A stretch of 64,000 nucleotides of DNA. Source: an uncultured Christensenellaceae bacterium. GTDB lineage: Bacteria > Bacillota > Clostridia > Christensenellales > UBA3700. The stretch is from assembly GCA_910587685.1 (NCBI GenBank), contig CAJUMY010000008.1, forward strand, positions 7,320-71,319. Direction: 5' to 3'. The notes beneath the pieces were generated by a model. That model was given only the letters and a program-made list of their open reading frames with translations, was not told where the DNA came from and did not search any database. Shown here piece by piece: positions 1 to 7,934 of the stretch (positions are counted from its first letter, which is position 1; each line of letters begins with the position of its first letter). Position numbers and translations under genes: made by a program.

Positions 1-1045
1 TTCTGACCATAGTCTCCGTAATGCGTTCTTTGCTGACGTTGATATTCCTTTTTGCCCTCAGCGCGCCCGTAACGGAAAGAAGGATAACGACGAACGTCGT
101 AGTCTTTATACCGCCGCCCGTGGACGCTGGCGACGCGCCTATGAACATCAGCACCTCGGTAAGCACCATTGACGTATCGCTGAGCTTTAGCTGATCGACG
201 CTCGCAAAGCCCGCCGTTCTCGGAGTCACAGCCTGAAATATCCCCGCAAGTATCTTATCGCCCGCGCTCAGATCTTTATACGCGTAATTCCATTCGAAAA
301 CGATGAACATCACCGACGACGCGGCAATGAGTATCGCAGTAGTTATAAGCACCATTTTCACGTGGAGCGACATCTTTTTCGCCCTCTTAAGACCGCCTAT
401 CTCCAAAAGAACGGTATAACCGAGTCCGCCTATCACTATGAGAAGAGCTATCGGAAGAATAACGAGCACGTTGCCGACGAACGGCGTCAAACTCTGCGGA
501 CCTATAACGTCGAAGCCCGCGTTACAGAACGCCGACACGCTCAAAAAGACGCTCTTGAAAACTCCGCTCCAAAATCCGTATTTCGGGATAAACGGTATCA
601 TTAGTAAAAATGCGCCGACCGCCTCGATCACAGCGGTGTATATCAGTATCTTCTTTATGAGTCCGACGACTCCCTGCAGTTTGTACTGATTGAAGCTCTC
701 CTTTAGGAGCAGTCTCTGCTGAAGAGTTATACGCTTCCCCAGTATCATGAATATGAGCGTCGCTCCCGTCATAAAGCCCAGTCCGCCTATCTGGATGAGC
801 AAAAGCAGTACTATCTGCCCGAATATATTGAACTCGTCGACGGTACTCGCCACCACAAGCCCCGTACTGCATACGCAACTCGTCGCGGTAAAAAGAGCGT
901 CGGAAACGGAAAACCATTCCCCGTCTTTATGCGTTATCGGCAATACGAGAAAAAACGCGCCGACAAGTATGATGCACACGATGCCGAGCAAAACGATTCT
1001 CATTGAAGATGGACGGAAAAATCTCTTTATACTGTCTTTCATCAT
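1..1045 (-). CDS. ktrB: Ktr/Trk-type potassium uptake channel subunit (KtrB), 3' end cut by the window
   Basis: The reverse complement gives about 348 residues of a KtrB/TrkH ion channel, the membrane subunit that moves K+ (with Na+) into the cell and normally works with a cytosolic KtrA regulator not seen here. Visible family landmarks, in order: a first selectivity-filter loop TATSCVCSTGL, then IQIGGLGFMT, the second loop SAFCNAGFD, the third AVTPRTAGF, and GASPASTGGGIKTTTF leading to the fourth loop. These match the four repeated membrane-pore-membrane units of the family; the fourth is incomplete because the frame runs off position 1. Start is uncertain: ATGs at 1045, 1051 and 1078 are all in frame and none has a strong ribosome-binding site. 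1045 is chosen because the product then begins just before the first hydrophobic helix, as in Bacillus KtrB. Confidence 0.9.
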   Translation of the reverse strand, partial: MMKDSIKRFFRPSSMRIVLLGIVCIILVGAFFLVLPITHKDGEWFSVSDALFTATSCVCSTGLVVASTVDEFNIFGQIVLLLLIQIGGLGFMTGATLIFMILGKRITLQQRLLLKESFNQYKLQGVVGLIKKILIYTAVIEAVGAFLLMIPFIPKYGFWSGVFKSVFLSVSAFCNAGFDVIGPQSLTPFVGNVLVILPIALLIVIGGLGYTVLLEIGGLKRAKKMSLHVKMVLITTAILIAASSVMFIVFEWNYAYKDLSAGDKILAGIFQAVTPRTAGFASVDQLKLSDTSMVLTEVLMFIGASPASTGGGIKTTTFVVILLSVTGALRAKRNINVSKERITETMVR

Positions 1046-1237
1046 TAACATTCGACGTAACGCTACGCCGCACTCCATTAGTTATGATAGCACATCGGCT
1101 AAGAATTATCAACTTATATAACGCATTAATTATTGACCTGTTTTTTATTATCGAAATATGTTTTTTATTATTGTATTTATCTTTTAGAGCATTGATCCGG
1201 AAATTTTCGAAAGCCGCCGTTTTGGACGCTAAATCTA

Positions 1238-1267
1238 TTGTTATTAAATGCTGAACTATGCTATAAT
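1238..1267 (+). promoter_or_regulatory. sigma-A-type promoter for mrnC-thyX-rlmB-sigH
   Basis: TTGTTA at 1238-1243 and TATAAT at 1262-1267 with an 18-bp spacer, 36 bp upstream of the mrnC start. The -10 is perfect, the -35 weak. Confidence 0.55.
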
Positions 1268-1302
1268 ATCTAGCGATACGACCGAATAAAGGAGCGAATA
1301 GA

Positions 1303-1707
1303 GTGGAACTGACGCCGATGATGAAAGACGTTCTGTCAAAAAAACAGGCTCGGGAAATGAATCCCGTAGTGCTCGCCTACGTCGGCGACGCCGTGGAATC
1401 GCTGTATACGCGAACCGCGCTCTCCGCTTCGTCGGACGCAAAAGCCCACGCTCTGCACGTCAGAGCGTCGAAGATAGTCAACGCAACGGCTCAGGCAAGA
1501 CGCGCCGAAAAGATACTTTCTTTGCTTAGAGAAGAGGAACACGACATATTCAGACGCGCAAGGAACAGCAAGATAAACTCGAGCGCGAAAAACGCCGAAC
1601 TGTCCGACTACAAAATCGCGACGGGACTCGAAGCCGTATACGGGTATCTATACCTTACGGGCGATACCGAAAGGCTATGCGAGATACTCTCCTATATCGA
1701 AATATGA
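1303..1707 (+). CDS. mrnC: Mini-ribonuclease III (MrnC)
   Basis: A 134-residue protein made only of an RNase III catalytic domain with no dsRNA-binding domain, as in MrnC, which trims the ends of 23S rRNA precursor in Bacillota. The signature is VVLAYVGDAVESLYTR near residues 22-37, containing the conserved Asp of the RNase III box, and a C-terminal GLEAVYGYLYLTG that matches the second acidic motif. The start is GTG at 1303, eight bases after AAAGGAG. It heads a rightward group with thyX, rlmB and sigH. In Bacillus subtilis mrnC sits between cysS and rlmB-yacP-sigH, so the synteny supports the name. Length is typical. Confidence 0.92.
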   Translation: MELTPMMKDVLSKKQAREMNPVVLAYVGDAVESLYTRTALSASSDAKAHALHVRASKIVNATAQARRAEKILSLLREEEHDIFRRARNSKINSSAKNAELSDYKIATGLEAVYGYLYLTGDTERLCEILSYIEI

Positions 1708-1880
1708 CTTCGTAAAGCGAAATACCGACGTCACGCGAAAGCAAGCGAGGAGAGCAAATCGGCGAGAGCCAGCAAACATAAACAGAAAATCAATAATACA
1801 TATACGTATGTTTTGCATTAAAACAACAAGACGGGCAATGACATTGCCGACACAACGCCATGCGTAAAGGAGAAAACAGT

Positions 1881-2609
1881 ATGCCAAAAGTATTACCGCG
1901 CGTCGAACTCATCACCTACACCCCGAACCCCGAAGAGACGATAGCTACCGCCGCAAAACTATGCTACAGCGACGCTACGATAGAAGATATCAAGAAAGGC
2001 GTCGAAAGTAAGGATATATCGAAATTCATATCGAGACTCCTCTCTCTCGGACATATGTCGCCGTTCGAGCACGCTTCGTTCACGTTCGGGATCGAAGGAG
2101 TATCGAGAGCGCTTCTCGCGCAGATAACGAGACACCGTATAGCTTCGTTCTCCGTCAAATCGCAGCGTTACGTCTCCGCTTCGACGCAGGATACGTTCAA
2201 CTACGTCATACCGCCCGCTATCGAAGAGCTCGGAGACGGGTACGTCAGAAAGTTCGAAGAAGAGATGAAGATAATGCAGGGCTGGTACTGCGAATGGCAA
2301 AACCTTCTCGGCGGAAACAGCGAATCGGCTAACGAAGACGCCCGTTTCGTCCTCCCCAACGCCGCAGAGACGAAAATGATAGTCACGATGAACGCAAGGG
2401 AACTCATGCACTTCTTCCGTCTCAGATGCTGCAACAGAGCGCAGTGGGAAATAAGAGAAGTGGCTTGGAGTATGTTGAAACTCGTAACTAACGTCGCTCC
2501 GACTATGTTCGAGACCGCAGGACCTTCCTGCGTAAACGGCGCCTGCAGCGAAGGCAAGATGTCGTGTCTCAAAATGAAAGAAGTAAAGGAGAAAAGAAAA
2601 AATCTATGA
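1881..2609 (+). CDS. thyX: Flavin-dependent thymidylate synthase (ThyX)
   Basis: Converts dUMP to dTMP with FAD, methylenetetrahydrofolate and NADPH. The product is 242 residues. The ThyX motif RHR-x7-S is present as RHRIASFSVKSQR, followed by YVSAS, and the C-terminal half has NARELMHFFRLRCCNRAQWEIR, which carries the conserved substrate-binding Arg and Gln positions. An upstream in-frame start at 1860 exists, but ATG 1881 has AAAGGAG fourteen bases before it and gives a product starting MPKVLPRVEL, so 1881 is preferred. The stop overlaps the rlmB start in an ATGA, indicating translational coupling. ThyX, rather than ThyA, is common in anaerobes; its place inside the mrnC-rlmB-sigH cluster is a lineage-specific insertion. 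Confidence 0.96.
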   Translation: MPKVLPRVELITYTPNPEETIATAAKLCYSDATIEDIKKGVESKDISKFISRLLSLGHMSPFEHASFTFGIEGVSRALLAQITRHRIASFSVKSQRYVSASTQDTFNYVIPPAIEELGDGYVRKFEEEMKIMQGWYCEWQNLLGGNSESANEDARFVLPNAAETKMIVTMNARELMHFFRLRCCNRAQWEIREVAWSMLKLVTNVAPTMFETAGPSCVNGACSEGKMSCLKMKEVKEKRKNL

Positions 2610-3328
2610 TCATCGAAGGTAAAAACCCCGTAAAAGAGGCTCTCGTCGGAGGAGTAACGATATCCAAACTCTATATTCAAAAAAATCATCACGATACCGA
2701 TAAGATAATAAATCTCGCCAAAGAAAAAGGCGTACGTTTTTCGATAGTCGAAAAATCCGTTCTCGATAAAATGTCGGAGAGCGGTGGAAGACATCAGGGC
2801 TTGATAGCGGTAAGCGAAAGTTTCAAGTACTCCTCTATCGAGGATATAATAAACGCGGCGAGAGAAAAGAGCGAATCGCTCCTGCTCCTCATTCTCGACG
2901 GCATCGAAGACCCGCACAATCTCGGCTCGATAATGAGAGTCGCCGAGTGCGCCGGAGTACACGGCATAGTCATCCCCAAACGCCGCTCGGTAAGCGTCAA
3001 CGATACCGTGGTCAAGGTATCGTCGGGCGCGTCGTCGCACGTAAAGGTAGCTCAGGTGACTAATATCAACGATACGATAAGAGCGTTAAAAGACGATTTC
3101 GTCAACGTCTACTGCACCGATATGGACGGCGATAACATCTACGAAAGCCGTCTCGAAGGCGACGTCGCTATAGTCATAGGAAGCGAAGGCTTCGGCGTTA
3201 AATCTCTTACGAGAAAGCTCTGCGACAAGGCTCTTAGCATTCCACAGTACGGCAAGATAAATTCGCTCAACGCGTCGGTAGCTACGGGAATAGTCGTTTA
3301 CGAAGTCGTTCGTCAACGTCTTCTCTGA
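2606..3328 (+). CDS. rlmB: 23S rRNA (guanosine-2'-O)-methyltransferase RlmB (SpoU family)
   Basis: A 240-residue SPOUT-class rRNA 2'-O-methyltransferase, expected to methylate the 23S rRNA P-loop guanosine (G2251 in E. coli numbering) using SAM. The N-terminal about 75 residues resemble the SpoU substrate-binding domain (IIEGKNPVKEAL). The trefoil-knot motifs are complete: motif 1 LDGIEDPHNLGSIMRVAE with the catalytic Asn/Arg, motif 2 IVIGSEGFGV, and motif 3 IPQYGKINSLNASVA. A longer frame opens at 2564, but ATG 2606 overlaps the thyX stop (ATGA) and gives the normal N-terminus. Its neighbours match the conserved mrnC-rlmB-sigH order, though yacP, usual between rlmB and sigH, is missing. Confidence 0.95.
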   Translation: MIIEGKNPVKEALVGGVTISKLYIQKNHHDTDKIINLAKEKGVRFSIVEKSVLDKMSESGGRHQGLIAVSESFKYSSIEDIINAAREKSESLLLLILDGIEDPHNLGSIMRVAECAGVHGIVIPKRRSVSVNDTVVKVSSGASSHVKVAQVTNINDTIRALKDDFVNVYCTDMDGDNIYESRLEGDVAIVIGSEGFGVKSLTRKLCDKALSIPQYGKINSLNASVATGIVVYEVVRQRLL

Positions 3329-3385
3329 TATATAAAATAGAAAAATAAGCATACATATAGATATATTTAATTGAAGGAGGAAAAT

Positions 3386-3952
3386 ATGAGCCTAAGCGAC
3401 GAAGAACTCGTCATATCGTTTCGAAACGGGAACGCTTCGTCTTGCGACGAGCTCCTCTCCCGTCACAAATCTCTCGTATCGGCTTTGGCTCGTCCGTACT
3501 TTTTAATAGGCGGAGAGAACGAAGATCTCGTCCAAGAGGGCATGATAGGTCTATATAAAGCGATCACGACGTTCGACGTCGACAAAGGAAACAAGTTCAC
3601 TTCCTACGCCGTGACGCTCGTACGTCAGTCTATCTACGACGCTCTAAAGTCGGCAAATCGCGACAAGCATAAGCCGCTCAATACGTTCGTATCTATAAGC
3701 GACCTTAACGAAAACGCTACACAGAGCGACTCCCCCGAGGATATCTATATAAGTAACGAAATATATAAAAGTCTCATAAGCGAAATATCTCTCCTGCTCT
3801 CTTCCGGCGAAAAAGACGTTCTCAACATGTACCTAGAAGGTTTTTCGTATCAGGAGATGGCAAAGAATCTCGGAAAAGACGCTAAATATATCGACAATGT
3901 ACTGCAACGAATAAAAAGAAAAATACGCAAGATACGAAAAACCAATCGTTAG
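3386..3952 (+). CDS. sigH: RNA polymerase sigma factor, SigH (Spo0H) type
   Basis: A 188-residue sigma-70-family factor. Region 2 is clear: LSRHKSLVSALARPYF, then GENEDLVQEGMIGLYKAI with the core-binding motif, and KFTSYAVTLVRQSIYDALK for -10 recognition. Region 4 is SSGEKDVLNMYLEGFSYQEMA followed by a basic HTH tail (RIKRKIRKIRK). In Bacillota SigH controls the transition state and early sporulation, or competence in non-sporulating lineages. Start chosen at ATG 3386 after GGAGG; an upstream TTG at 3371 lies inside the ribosome-binding site. Position after rlmB fits the conserved rlmB-(yacP)-sigH order. Which regulon it serves cannot be told from the window. Confidence 0.88.
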   Translation: MSLSDEELVISFRNGNASSCDELLSRHKSLVSALARPYFLIGGENEDLVQEGMIGLYKAITTFDVDKGNKFTSYAVTLVRQSIYDALKSANRDKHKPLNTFVSISDLNENATQSDSPEDIYISNEIYKSLISEISLLLSSGEKDVLNMYLEGFSYQEMAKNLGKDAKYIDNVLQRIKRKIRKIRKTNR

Positions 3953-3995
3953 TTAAATCAAATATCTATTTTGGAACAATTAACCGATCAAAATC

Positions 3996-4023
3996 CGAAA
4001 GGTCGTAAACTTACGGCCTTTCG
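3996..4023 (+). terminator. Stem-loop after sigH
   Basis: CGAAAGGTCGTAA (3996-4008) pairs with TTACGGCCTTTCG (4011-4023), one G-T wobble, very short loop. It lies 44 bp past the sigH stop and is followed by an A-rich rather than U-rich run, so it is a weak intrinsic terminator or a stabilising 3' hairpin. Confidence 0.6.
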
Positions 4024-4122
4024 AAATAAATCAAGATCAAACGGTTAAAAACCTCTTAAAGAGAACTACTGATCGCTTTTATTAAAACATTATAATGTCT
4101 TTCATATTATATAACTAAAATA

Positions 4123-4482
4123 TCATTCTTCTTCGCTTTTATCCTCTTCGATAACTTCCTTTAGAAGAAGTTTTTTACTGAACGTACCCTGCCCCGTACG
4201 CTTTGCGTCGAGTATTCTTTCGAAAGACTCGTAAGGAAGTCCTATCACGTCGACGAGCGCGTGAATTATCTCTTCCATATCGGCAAGAGAACGAAGCGCC
4301 TTTTCGTCGTCCTTTTCGCTAAATTCGCGAACGAAATTTTCAGTCTCGTCGCCGAGTTTCTCAATGAGTTTTTCATAATAAGTTTCGTCGTCCATAGTCT
4401 CGACGACGCATTTCTTGCCCGCCTTTTCCAATAGCTCGGGAGCGTGATCTCTCACAAGTTTGTCATAATGCAAAACGTTCAT
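4123..4482 (-). CDS. MazG-like phosphoribosyl-ATP pyrophosphohydrolase-fold protein
   Basis: A 119-residue all-alpha protein beginning MNVLHYDKLVRDHAPELLEKAGKKC, the hallmark of the small 'house-cleaning' NTP pyrophosphatase-like family related to HisE/MazG. An acidic helix pair (EKLGDETENFV and LADMEEIIHALVDVIG) supplies the usual metal-binding Glu/Asp positions. The likely role is hydrolysis of unwanted nucleotides, but the substrate cannot be read from sequence. A GAGGA ribosome-binding site precedes the ATG. The gene follows the APH-like kinase gene (4498-5478) by 15 bp on the same strand, suggesting one operon. Confidence 0.75.
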   Translation of the reverse strand: MNVLHYDKLVRDHAPELLEKAGKKCVVETMDDETYYEKLIEKLGDETENFVREFSEKDDEKALRSLADMEEIIHALVDVIGLPYESFERILDAKRTGQGTFSKKLLLKEVIEEDKSEEE

Positions 4483-4497
4483 ATTATTTCCTCTTTT

Positions 4498-5478
4498 CTA
4501 TTTTAATTTGACGCCGAAGAACCGCTTTAACTGCCTTTCGAGATTTTTTACCATTCTCGGATAAACGTACGCGTAGCAGGCTCCGCTGAGCATATAACAT
4601 TCTATTTCGTTGTAGAGCGCGTAAAACGCAGTCTTAAGGTCGACTGTCTCGCTCGTCTTATATTTTTTCTTATACGTGTCGTATAGATAGTACGAATCGC
4701 CGTTCTGATTGAATAATTGATGCAATTCAAAATCTACGTCCGCGTACATCGTCCGCCACGGATCTATTATCGACTTGAGTTCGAGTGTCTTTTTGTCGAC
4801 CATAAAGTTGCACACGTTAAGGTCGGCGTGTATCAACGTCGGCTCGCCTATAGGCTCTTCGAATATCCTGTCGAAATTTTCATAAGAGTACTCCACGAGC
4901 TTTGCCATCCTCGGAGATATTCGATGCCGTTTATCCTCTCCCTCTTCAACGACAAAATTATAGACCTTATCCACGATAGGACGATAAAAATCAAACCACG
5001 TATCGTATTTCGCGTCTTGAATAAGTCCGTATTTTTCGCCCTTTACTGAGTGTATCCCGCGTAACGCTTCCGCAAGCGATGACGCAAGAGAAAGTCTTTT
5101 CTTCTTCGAATACTTGAAGGGGCTTGCCTCTATGCAAGTTATCCCGTCCATAAACTCCATACCGAGCGCGTCGAAAGGGATCTCGCCGTCTTCGTCGTGA
5201 ATAAAGAGCGTTCTTGGAAAACTGACTAAGCAATGTCCGGCAAGCGTCTCCGTCTCAACCGCCTGCGTCCTGTGCATACCGCTTACCTTAAACAGCTTCA
5301 CGACCTTATTTTCGCCGCCCACTCTAACCCGATACGCCATCCCGAACGAACCGCCGCCGAGAAAGAGCGCTTCTTCGGGTATCGCATTAAAATATTTCGC
5401 CGATAAAGCATTTACCGCTAACTTGCAACTTTCCTCGGTGTAGTCTCTCTTCGAGTCTTTATATTCCAACATTGCCAT
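4498..5478 (-). CDS. Aminoglycoside phosphotransferase-like kinase-fold protein
   Basis: A 326-residue APH/choline-kinase-fold protein. The Gly-rich nucleotide loop LGGGSFGMAYRV is at about residues 40-51, followed by VVKLFKV with the ATP-binding Lys. The catalytic loop is LIHADLNVCNFMVD (HxDxxxxN) near residue 220, and the metal-binding IIDPWRTMYADVDFEL follows. All key residues are intact, so it is probably active on a small metabolite or aminoglycoside; the substrate is unknown. GGGAAG precedes the ATG. It is the first gene of a two-gene unit with the MazG-like protein. A second kinase-fold protein at 38907-39812 has lost these residues. Confidence 0.78.
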   Translation of the reverse strand: MAMLEYKDSKRDYTEESCKLAVNALSAKYFNAIPEEALFLGGGSFGMAYRVRVGGENKVVKLFKVSGMHRTQAVETETLAGHCLVSFPRTLFIHDEDGEIPFDALGMEFMDGITCIEASPFKYSKKKRLSLASSLAEALRGIHSVKGEKYGLIQDAKYDTWFDFYRPIVDKVYNFVVEEGEDKRHRISPRMAKLVEYSYENFDRIFEEPIGEPTLIHADLNVCNFMVDKKTLELKSIIDPWRTMYADVDFELHQLFNQNGDSYYLYDTYKKKYKTSETVDLKTAFYALYNEIECYMLSGACYAYVYPRMVKNLERQLKRFFGVKLK

Positions 5479-5576
5479 AGTAGCTTCCCTTTCGTAAAAC
5501 GTGATTTATATCTACAAAACGCCCGCGCGTTTTCGGTCGATCAAGCAAATCCGCGATATAGCTATCTTTACTTATC

Positions 5577-5609
5577 TAAAAACGCCGTTACAGGTAAAGT
5601 AACAGCGTT
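5577..5609 (-). terminator. Terminator downstream of the DUF421 gene
   Basis: AACGCCGTTAC (5581-5591) and GTAACAGCGTT (5599-5609) form an 11-bp stem with one mismatch. Read leftward, it is followed by TTTTTAG, a short U-tract, and lies 163 bp past the DUF421 stop. Confidence 0.65.
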
Positions 5610-5771
5610 CTCAAAGCGTGATAGTATAGCTTTTCCCTCTGTCATACCGTATATTTATGATTATAACATACAATTCGGCAAAGGTAAATACTATATATTA
5701 AATTTTGATCCTGCAATTTGCACTATGCGCCATACCGCGTATAGAGACTCGGTCACCCACAAAAAATACTA

Positions 5772-6476
5772 TCAATTACCGTCTTTTAGGTGCGCGGTCA
5801 ATTCGTCTTTTTCGCTGTCGTACGTTGCGAGTATAACGTTCTCGAGCTCTTCGTCGGAACTTATCTTCAGACGCTCCTTAAGCCAGTCTTCGCTCTTATC
5901 CGCTTCGGCAAGCCCCGAATAGGAAATCTCTCCGTCGACAATGAGCACGTTCGAAAGCGACGACGGCTTTACCTTTTCGTTATCTATATCCTCGATAACG
6001 ACGGGTCTCTGGTTGCCTTTCGGGAGAACCGATAACTCTCCGCTCGTCTCGAATATAGCGTACGCCACGTCGTTCACGTCGAAATATCCCTTTTCCCTTA
6101 ACATCGAGAGCAAATCGTTGGTATCTATCTTGCTCTTCTTTAGCATTTCGTAATTGATCTTACCTTCGTAAATAAGCGTCAACGGCTTTCCTTTAAGTAT
6201 CCTCTTAAAAAACGTGCACTTCCTTCCCACAATACTTACGATGAGCGCGAGAGCAAAGAATATCGACATCGCGATAAGATAATAATAGAACGGCGAGTCG
6301 TAATCTATCGCCATCTCCGCCGCAATAGATCCGAGCGAAATACCTACGGCGTAATCTATAAACTCGAGCTGGGCTATCTGCTTCTTTCCGAGAATCTTCG
6401 ATATTATGAATAGATATACGAACGATATAACGGAATTTATAAGTATCCAATATATTGATTTTATTCCAAACAGCAT
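5772..6476 (-). CDS. DUF421 family membrane protein (YetF-like)
   Basis: A 234-residue protein with three N-terminal membrane helices (about residues 5-28, 42-62 and 65-85 from ATG 6476) and a soluble domain. Between the helices is LEFIDYAVGISLGSIAAEMAID, typical of DUF421; after them comes GKPLTLIYEGKINYEMLKKSKIDTNDLLSMLREKGYFDVNDVAYAIFETSGELSVLPK, the conserved cytosolic domain. DUF421 proteins of the YetF/YkjA type are common in spore-forming Bacillota and biochemically poorly understood. Start set at ATG 6476, which has GGAGGG just upstream; an upstream in-frame start at 6506 has none. Transcribed alone. Confidence 0.85.
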   Translation of the reverse strand: MLFGIKSIYWILINSVISFVYLFIISKILGKKQIAQLEFIDYAVGISLGSIAAEMAIDYDSPFYYYLIAMSIFFALALIVSIVGRKCTFFKRILKGKPLTLIYEGKINYEMLKKSKIDTNDLLSMLREKGYFDVNDVAYAIFETSGELSVLPKGNQRPVVIEDIDNEKVKPSSLSNVLIVDGEISYSGLAEADKSEDWLKERLKISSDEELENVILATYDSEKDELTAHLKDGN

Positions 6477-6664
6477 ATTTTCCCTCCGTAATAGCAGTCT
6501 TTGCAAAAGAAGAAATTTTATGCAAAACGCAAAATAACAAAAAAATAAGTCTGTCGGGGAATCTTAAGCAACCTCTGTTTCGACGATATATTAAAAATTA
6601 ACGGCTCGACGTCGTTTCGGTGAAAAATCTTACCTTATTCTTACGCCGACAATGCGATAAAGGA

Positions 6665-6692
6665 GCAGAGAACGCTAAAATGCGTTCTCTGC
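6665..6692. terminator. Perfect stem-loop in the 6477-6850 intergenic region
   Basis: GCAGAGAACGC (6665-6675) and GCGTTCTCTGC (6682-6692) form a perfect 11-bp stem with a 6-nt loop. No immediate U-tract; GGTTTTTG follows 7 bp later on the plus strand. It separates two divergently transcribed genes, so it may be an operator or attenuator rather than a terminator. Confidence 0.45.
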
Positions 6693-6810
6693 CGATTCAA
6701 GGTTTTTGTATATAAGGCTTTTATTGTATATGGCAATATCAATAGCTACCGAGCGTAGCTAAGCGTATATTATAGTTAAATTATATCGCACAAATAAGTG
6801 CAAGTCAAGC

Positions 6811-6834
6811 TTATTTCACAAATTTGTGAAATAA
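6811..6834. promoter_or_regulatory. Perfect 24-bp palindrome, likely operator of the XRE regulator
   Basis: Arms TTATTTCACAAA and TTTGTGAAATAA abut with no spacer at 6811-6834, 16 bp upstream of the regulator's ATG and overlapping the expected promoter. An autoregulatory operator is the simplest reading. The core TTTCACA/TGTGAAA also occurs in dyads at 60938 and 51256. Confidence 0.7.
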
Positions 6835-6850
6835 TATATAAGGTGAATTT

Positions 6851-7225
6851 ATGGTCAATTACGGAGAAGCGTTAAAATTTCAAAGAGAACAGCAGGGAAT
6901 AAGTCAGTCGCAGCTAGCGAGAGAGATAGGAACGTCGCACCAAAACGTCAATAGATGGGAAAAGGGCGTCGTTCTCCCCAGCATAGAATTTTGCATAAAA
7001 TTGGCGGACTACTACGAAATATCGTTAGACGAACTAGTCGGACGGGATTTTATAGGACAAAGCGCTCGCCCTACGTCGTTCAACGCAGTTAAGGCTGAAC
7101 CGCCGAAGCCGCGTATGATACCCGTAGCCGCGCGTTCCAAGGGCAATAAGGTGAGAAATCTCGAACTTTCGGAAGACGAGATAAGAAAAATACAAGCGAG
7201 CCGTATCAAAAAAGCGGACATCTGA
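6851..7225 (+). CDS. XRE-family (Cro/CI-type) transcriptional regulator
   Basis: A 124-residue DNA-binding protein. Residues 6-60 form a helix-turn-helix of the XRE family (ISQSQLAREIGTSHQNVNRWEKGVVLPSIEFCIKLADYYEISLDELVG). The C-terminal half is basic and Pro-rich with no recognised domain, ending in SEDEIRKIQASRIKKADI. AAGGTG lies upstream of the ATG. It is followed after 15 bp by an ImmA/IrrE metalloprotease, the arrangement of the ImmR-ImmA pair of ICEBs1 and many prophages, in which the protease destroys the repressor on an inducing signal. No integrase, relaxase or phage gene lies nearby, so this pair either stands alone or is a remnant. Confidence 0.88.
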   Translation: MVNYGEALKFQREQQGISQSQLAREIGTSHQNVNRWEKGVVLPSIEFCIKLADYYEISLDELVGRDFIGQSARPTSFNAVKAEPPKPRMIPVAARSKGNKVRNLELSEDEIRKIQASRIKKADI

Positions 7226-7240
7226 CACTACGGTTTTTCC

Positions 7241-7789
7241 ATGAACGATCGATTCCTATACGATTCATATAGAGACGCTCGCGACGTCGTATGGAAAGTT
7301 TTGACGCGGTATAAGGTAGTTGACTTCCCCGTCAACGTGTCGAGACTGGCTCAAAAGCTCAATATAGACGTCAACGAAGTCGCATACTTGCCGAACGGGC
7401 TTTACGCCGTCAGTTACAGCGACGGCAAAAAGAACTACATAGAGTTCGTATCGAGCGGCAACGTCGCGGTAGACCGCTTCACCTTAGCGCACGAACTGGG
7501 ACATTTGCTTTTGCGGCATAAGAGCGCAAGCTCCCGCAAAGAGTACGAAGAGGAGCAAGCCAATATATTCGCCGCTCGGCTCTTAGCTCCGATGATAATC
7601 ATCCGCGAACACGACCCGAGCTCCGCCGCCGAACTATCCGATATTTTCGGGATGTCCGCTTCATCTGCGAATATACGCTTCAACCGCTATCTCGAAATCA
7701 AAAAGCGAAACAAATTTTTGACCAACTCTTTAGAAAAAGAATACTATAACATATATAAATCAGGGCGCGTTAAAACCTATTCGGGATAA
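7241..7789 (+). CDS. ImmA/IrrE-family metallo-endopeptidase
   Basis: A 182-residue zinc protease with the catalytic HELGH motif in FTLAHELGHLLLRH (about residues 80-93) and the downstream EEEQANIFAARLLAP, whose Glu is the third zinc ligand and which is diagnostic of the DUF955/ImmA family. The N-terminus (PVNVSRLAQKLNIDV) is the usual lead-in. In known systems this enzyme cleaves the XRE repressor encoded next to it; here the adjacent gene upstream (6851-7225) is the expected target. The C-terminal 50 residues are basic and family-variable. Confidence 0.9.
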   Translation: MNDRFLYDSYRDARDVVWKVLTRYKVVDFPVNVSRLAQKLNIDVNEVAYLPNGLYAVSYSDGKKNYIEFVSSGNVAVDRFTLAHELGHLLLRHKSASSRKEYEEEQANIFAARLLAPMIIIREHDPSSAAELSDIFGMSASSANIRFNRYLEIKKRNKFLTNSLEKEYYNIYKSGRVKTYSG

Positions 7790-7848
7790 TCAAATTCTTC
7801 TGTTAAACGCATGAAAAACCGTCGTTTTGAAAACGGTATCGACATATA

Positions 7849-7892
7849 AAAAGCGAACTTTTCTAAGACACAGCATCGAAAAGTTCGCTTTT
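7849..7892. terminator. Bidirectional terminator between immA-like gene and mtnN
   Basis: AAAAGCGAACTTTTC (7849-7863) and GAAAAGTTCGCTTTT (7878-7892) form a perfect 15-bp stem. Rightward it ends in TTTTATTA; leftward in TTTTTATATG. It serves convergent genes on both sides. Confidence 0.85.
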
Positions 7893-7934
7893 ATTATCCA
7901 CAAATTTTGTTCTATCTAAAACTTTGAAACGTTA

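Noticed and set aside
1..1100. Several plus-strand frames opposite ktrB
   Set aside because: They are shadows of the leftward channel gene; their translations show no family features.
7894..7902. Perfect DnaA box TTATCCACA
   Set aside because: A single site next to a terminator, far from dnaA and parS; no cluster. Another perfect copy lies inside the first GPH transporter (about 19852). Both look coincidental.
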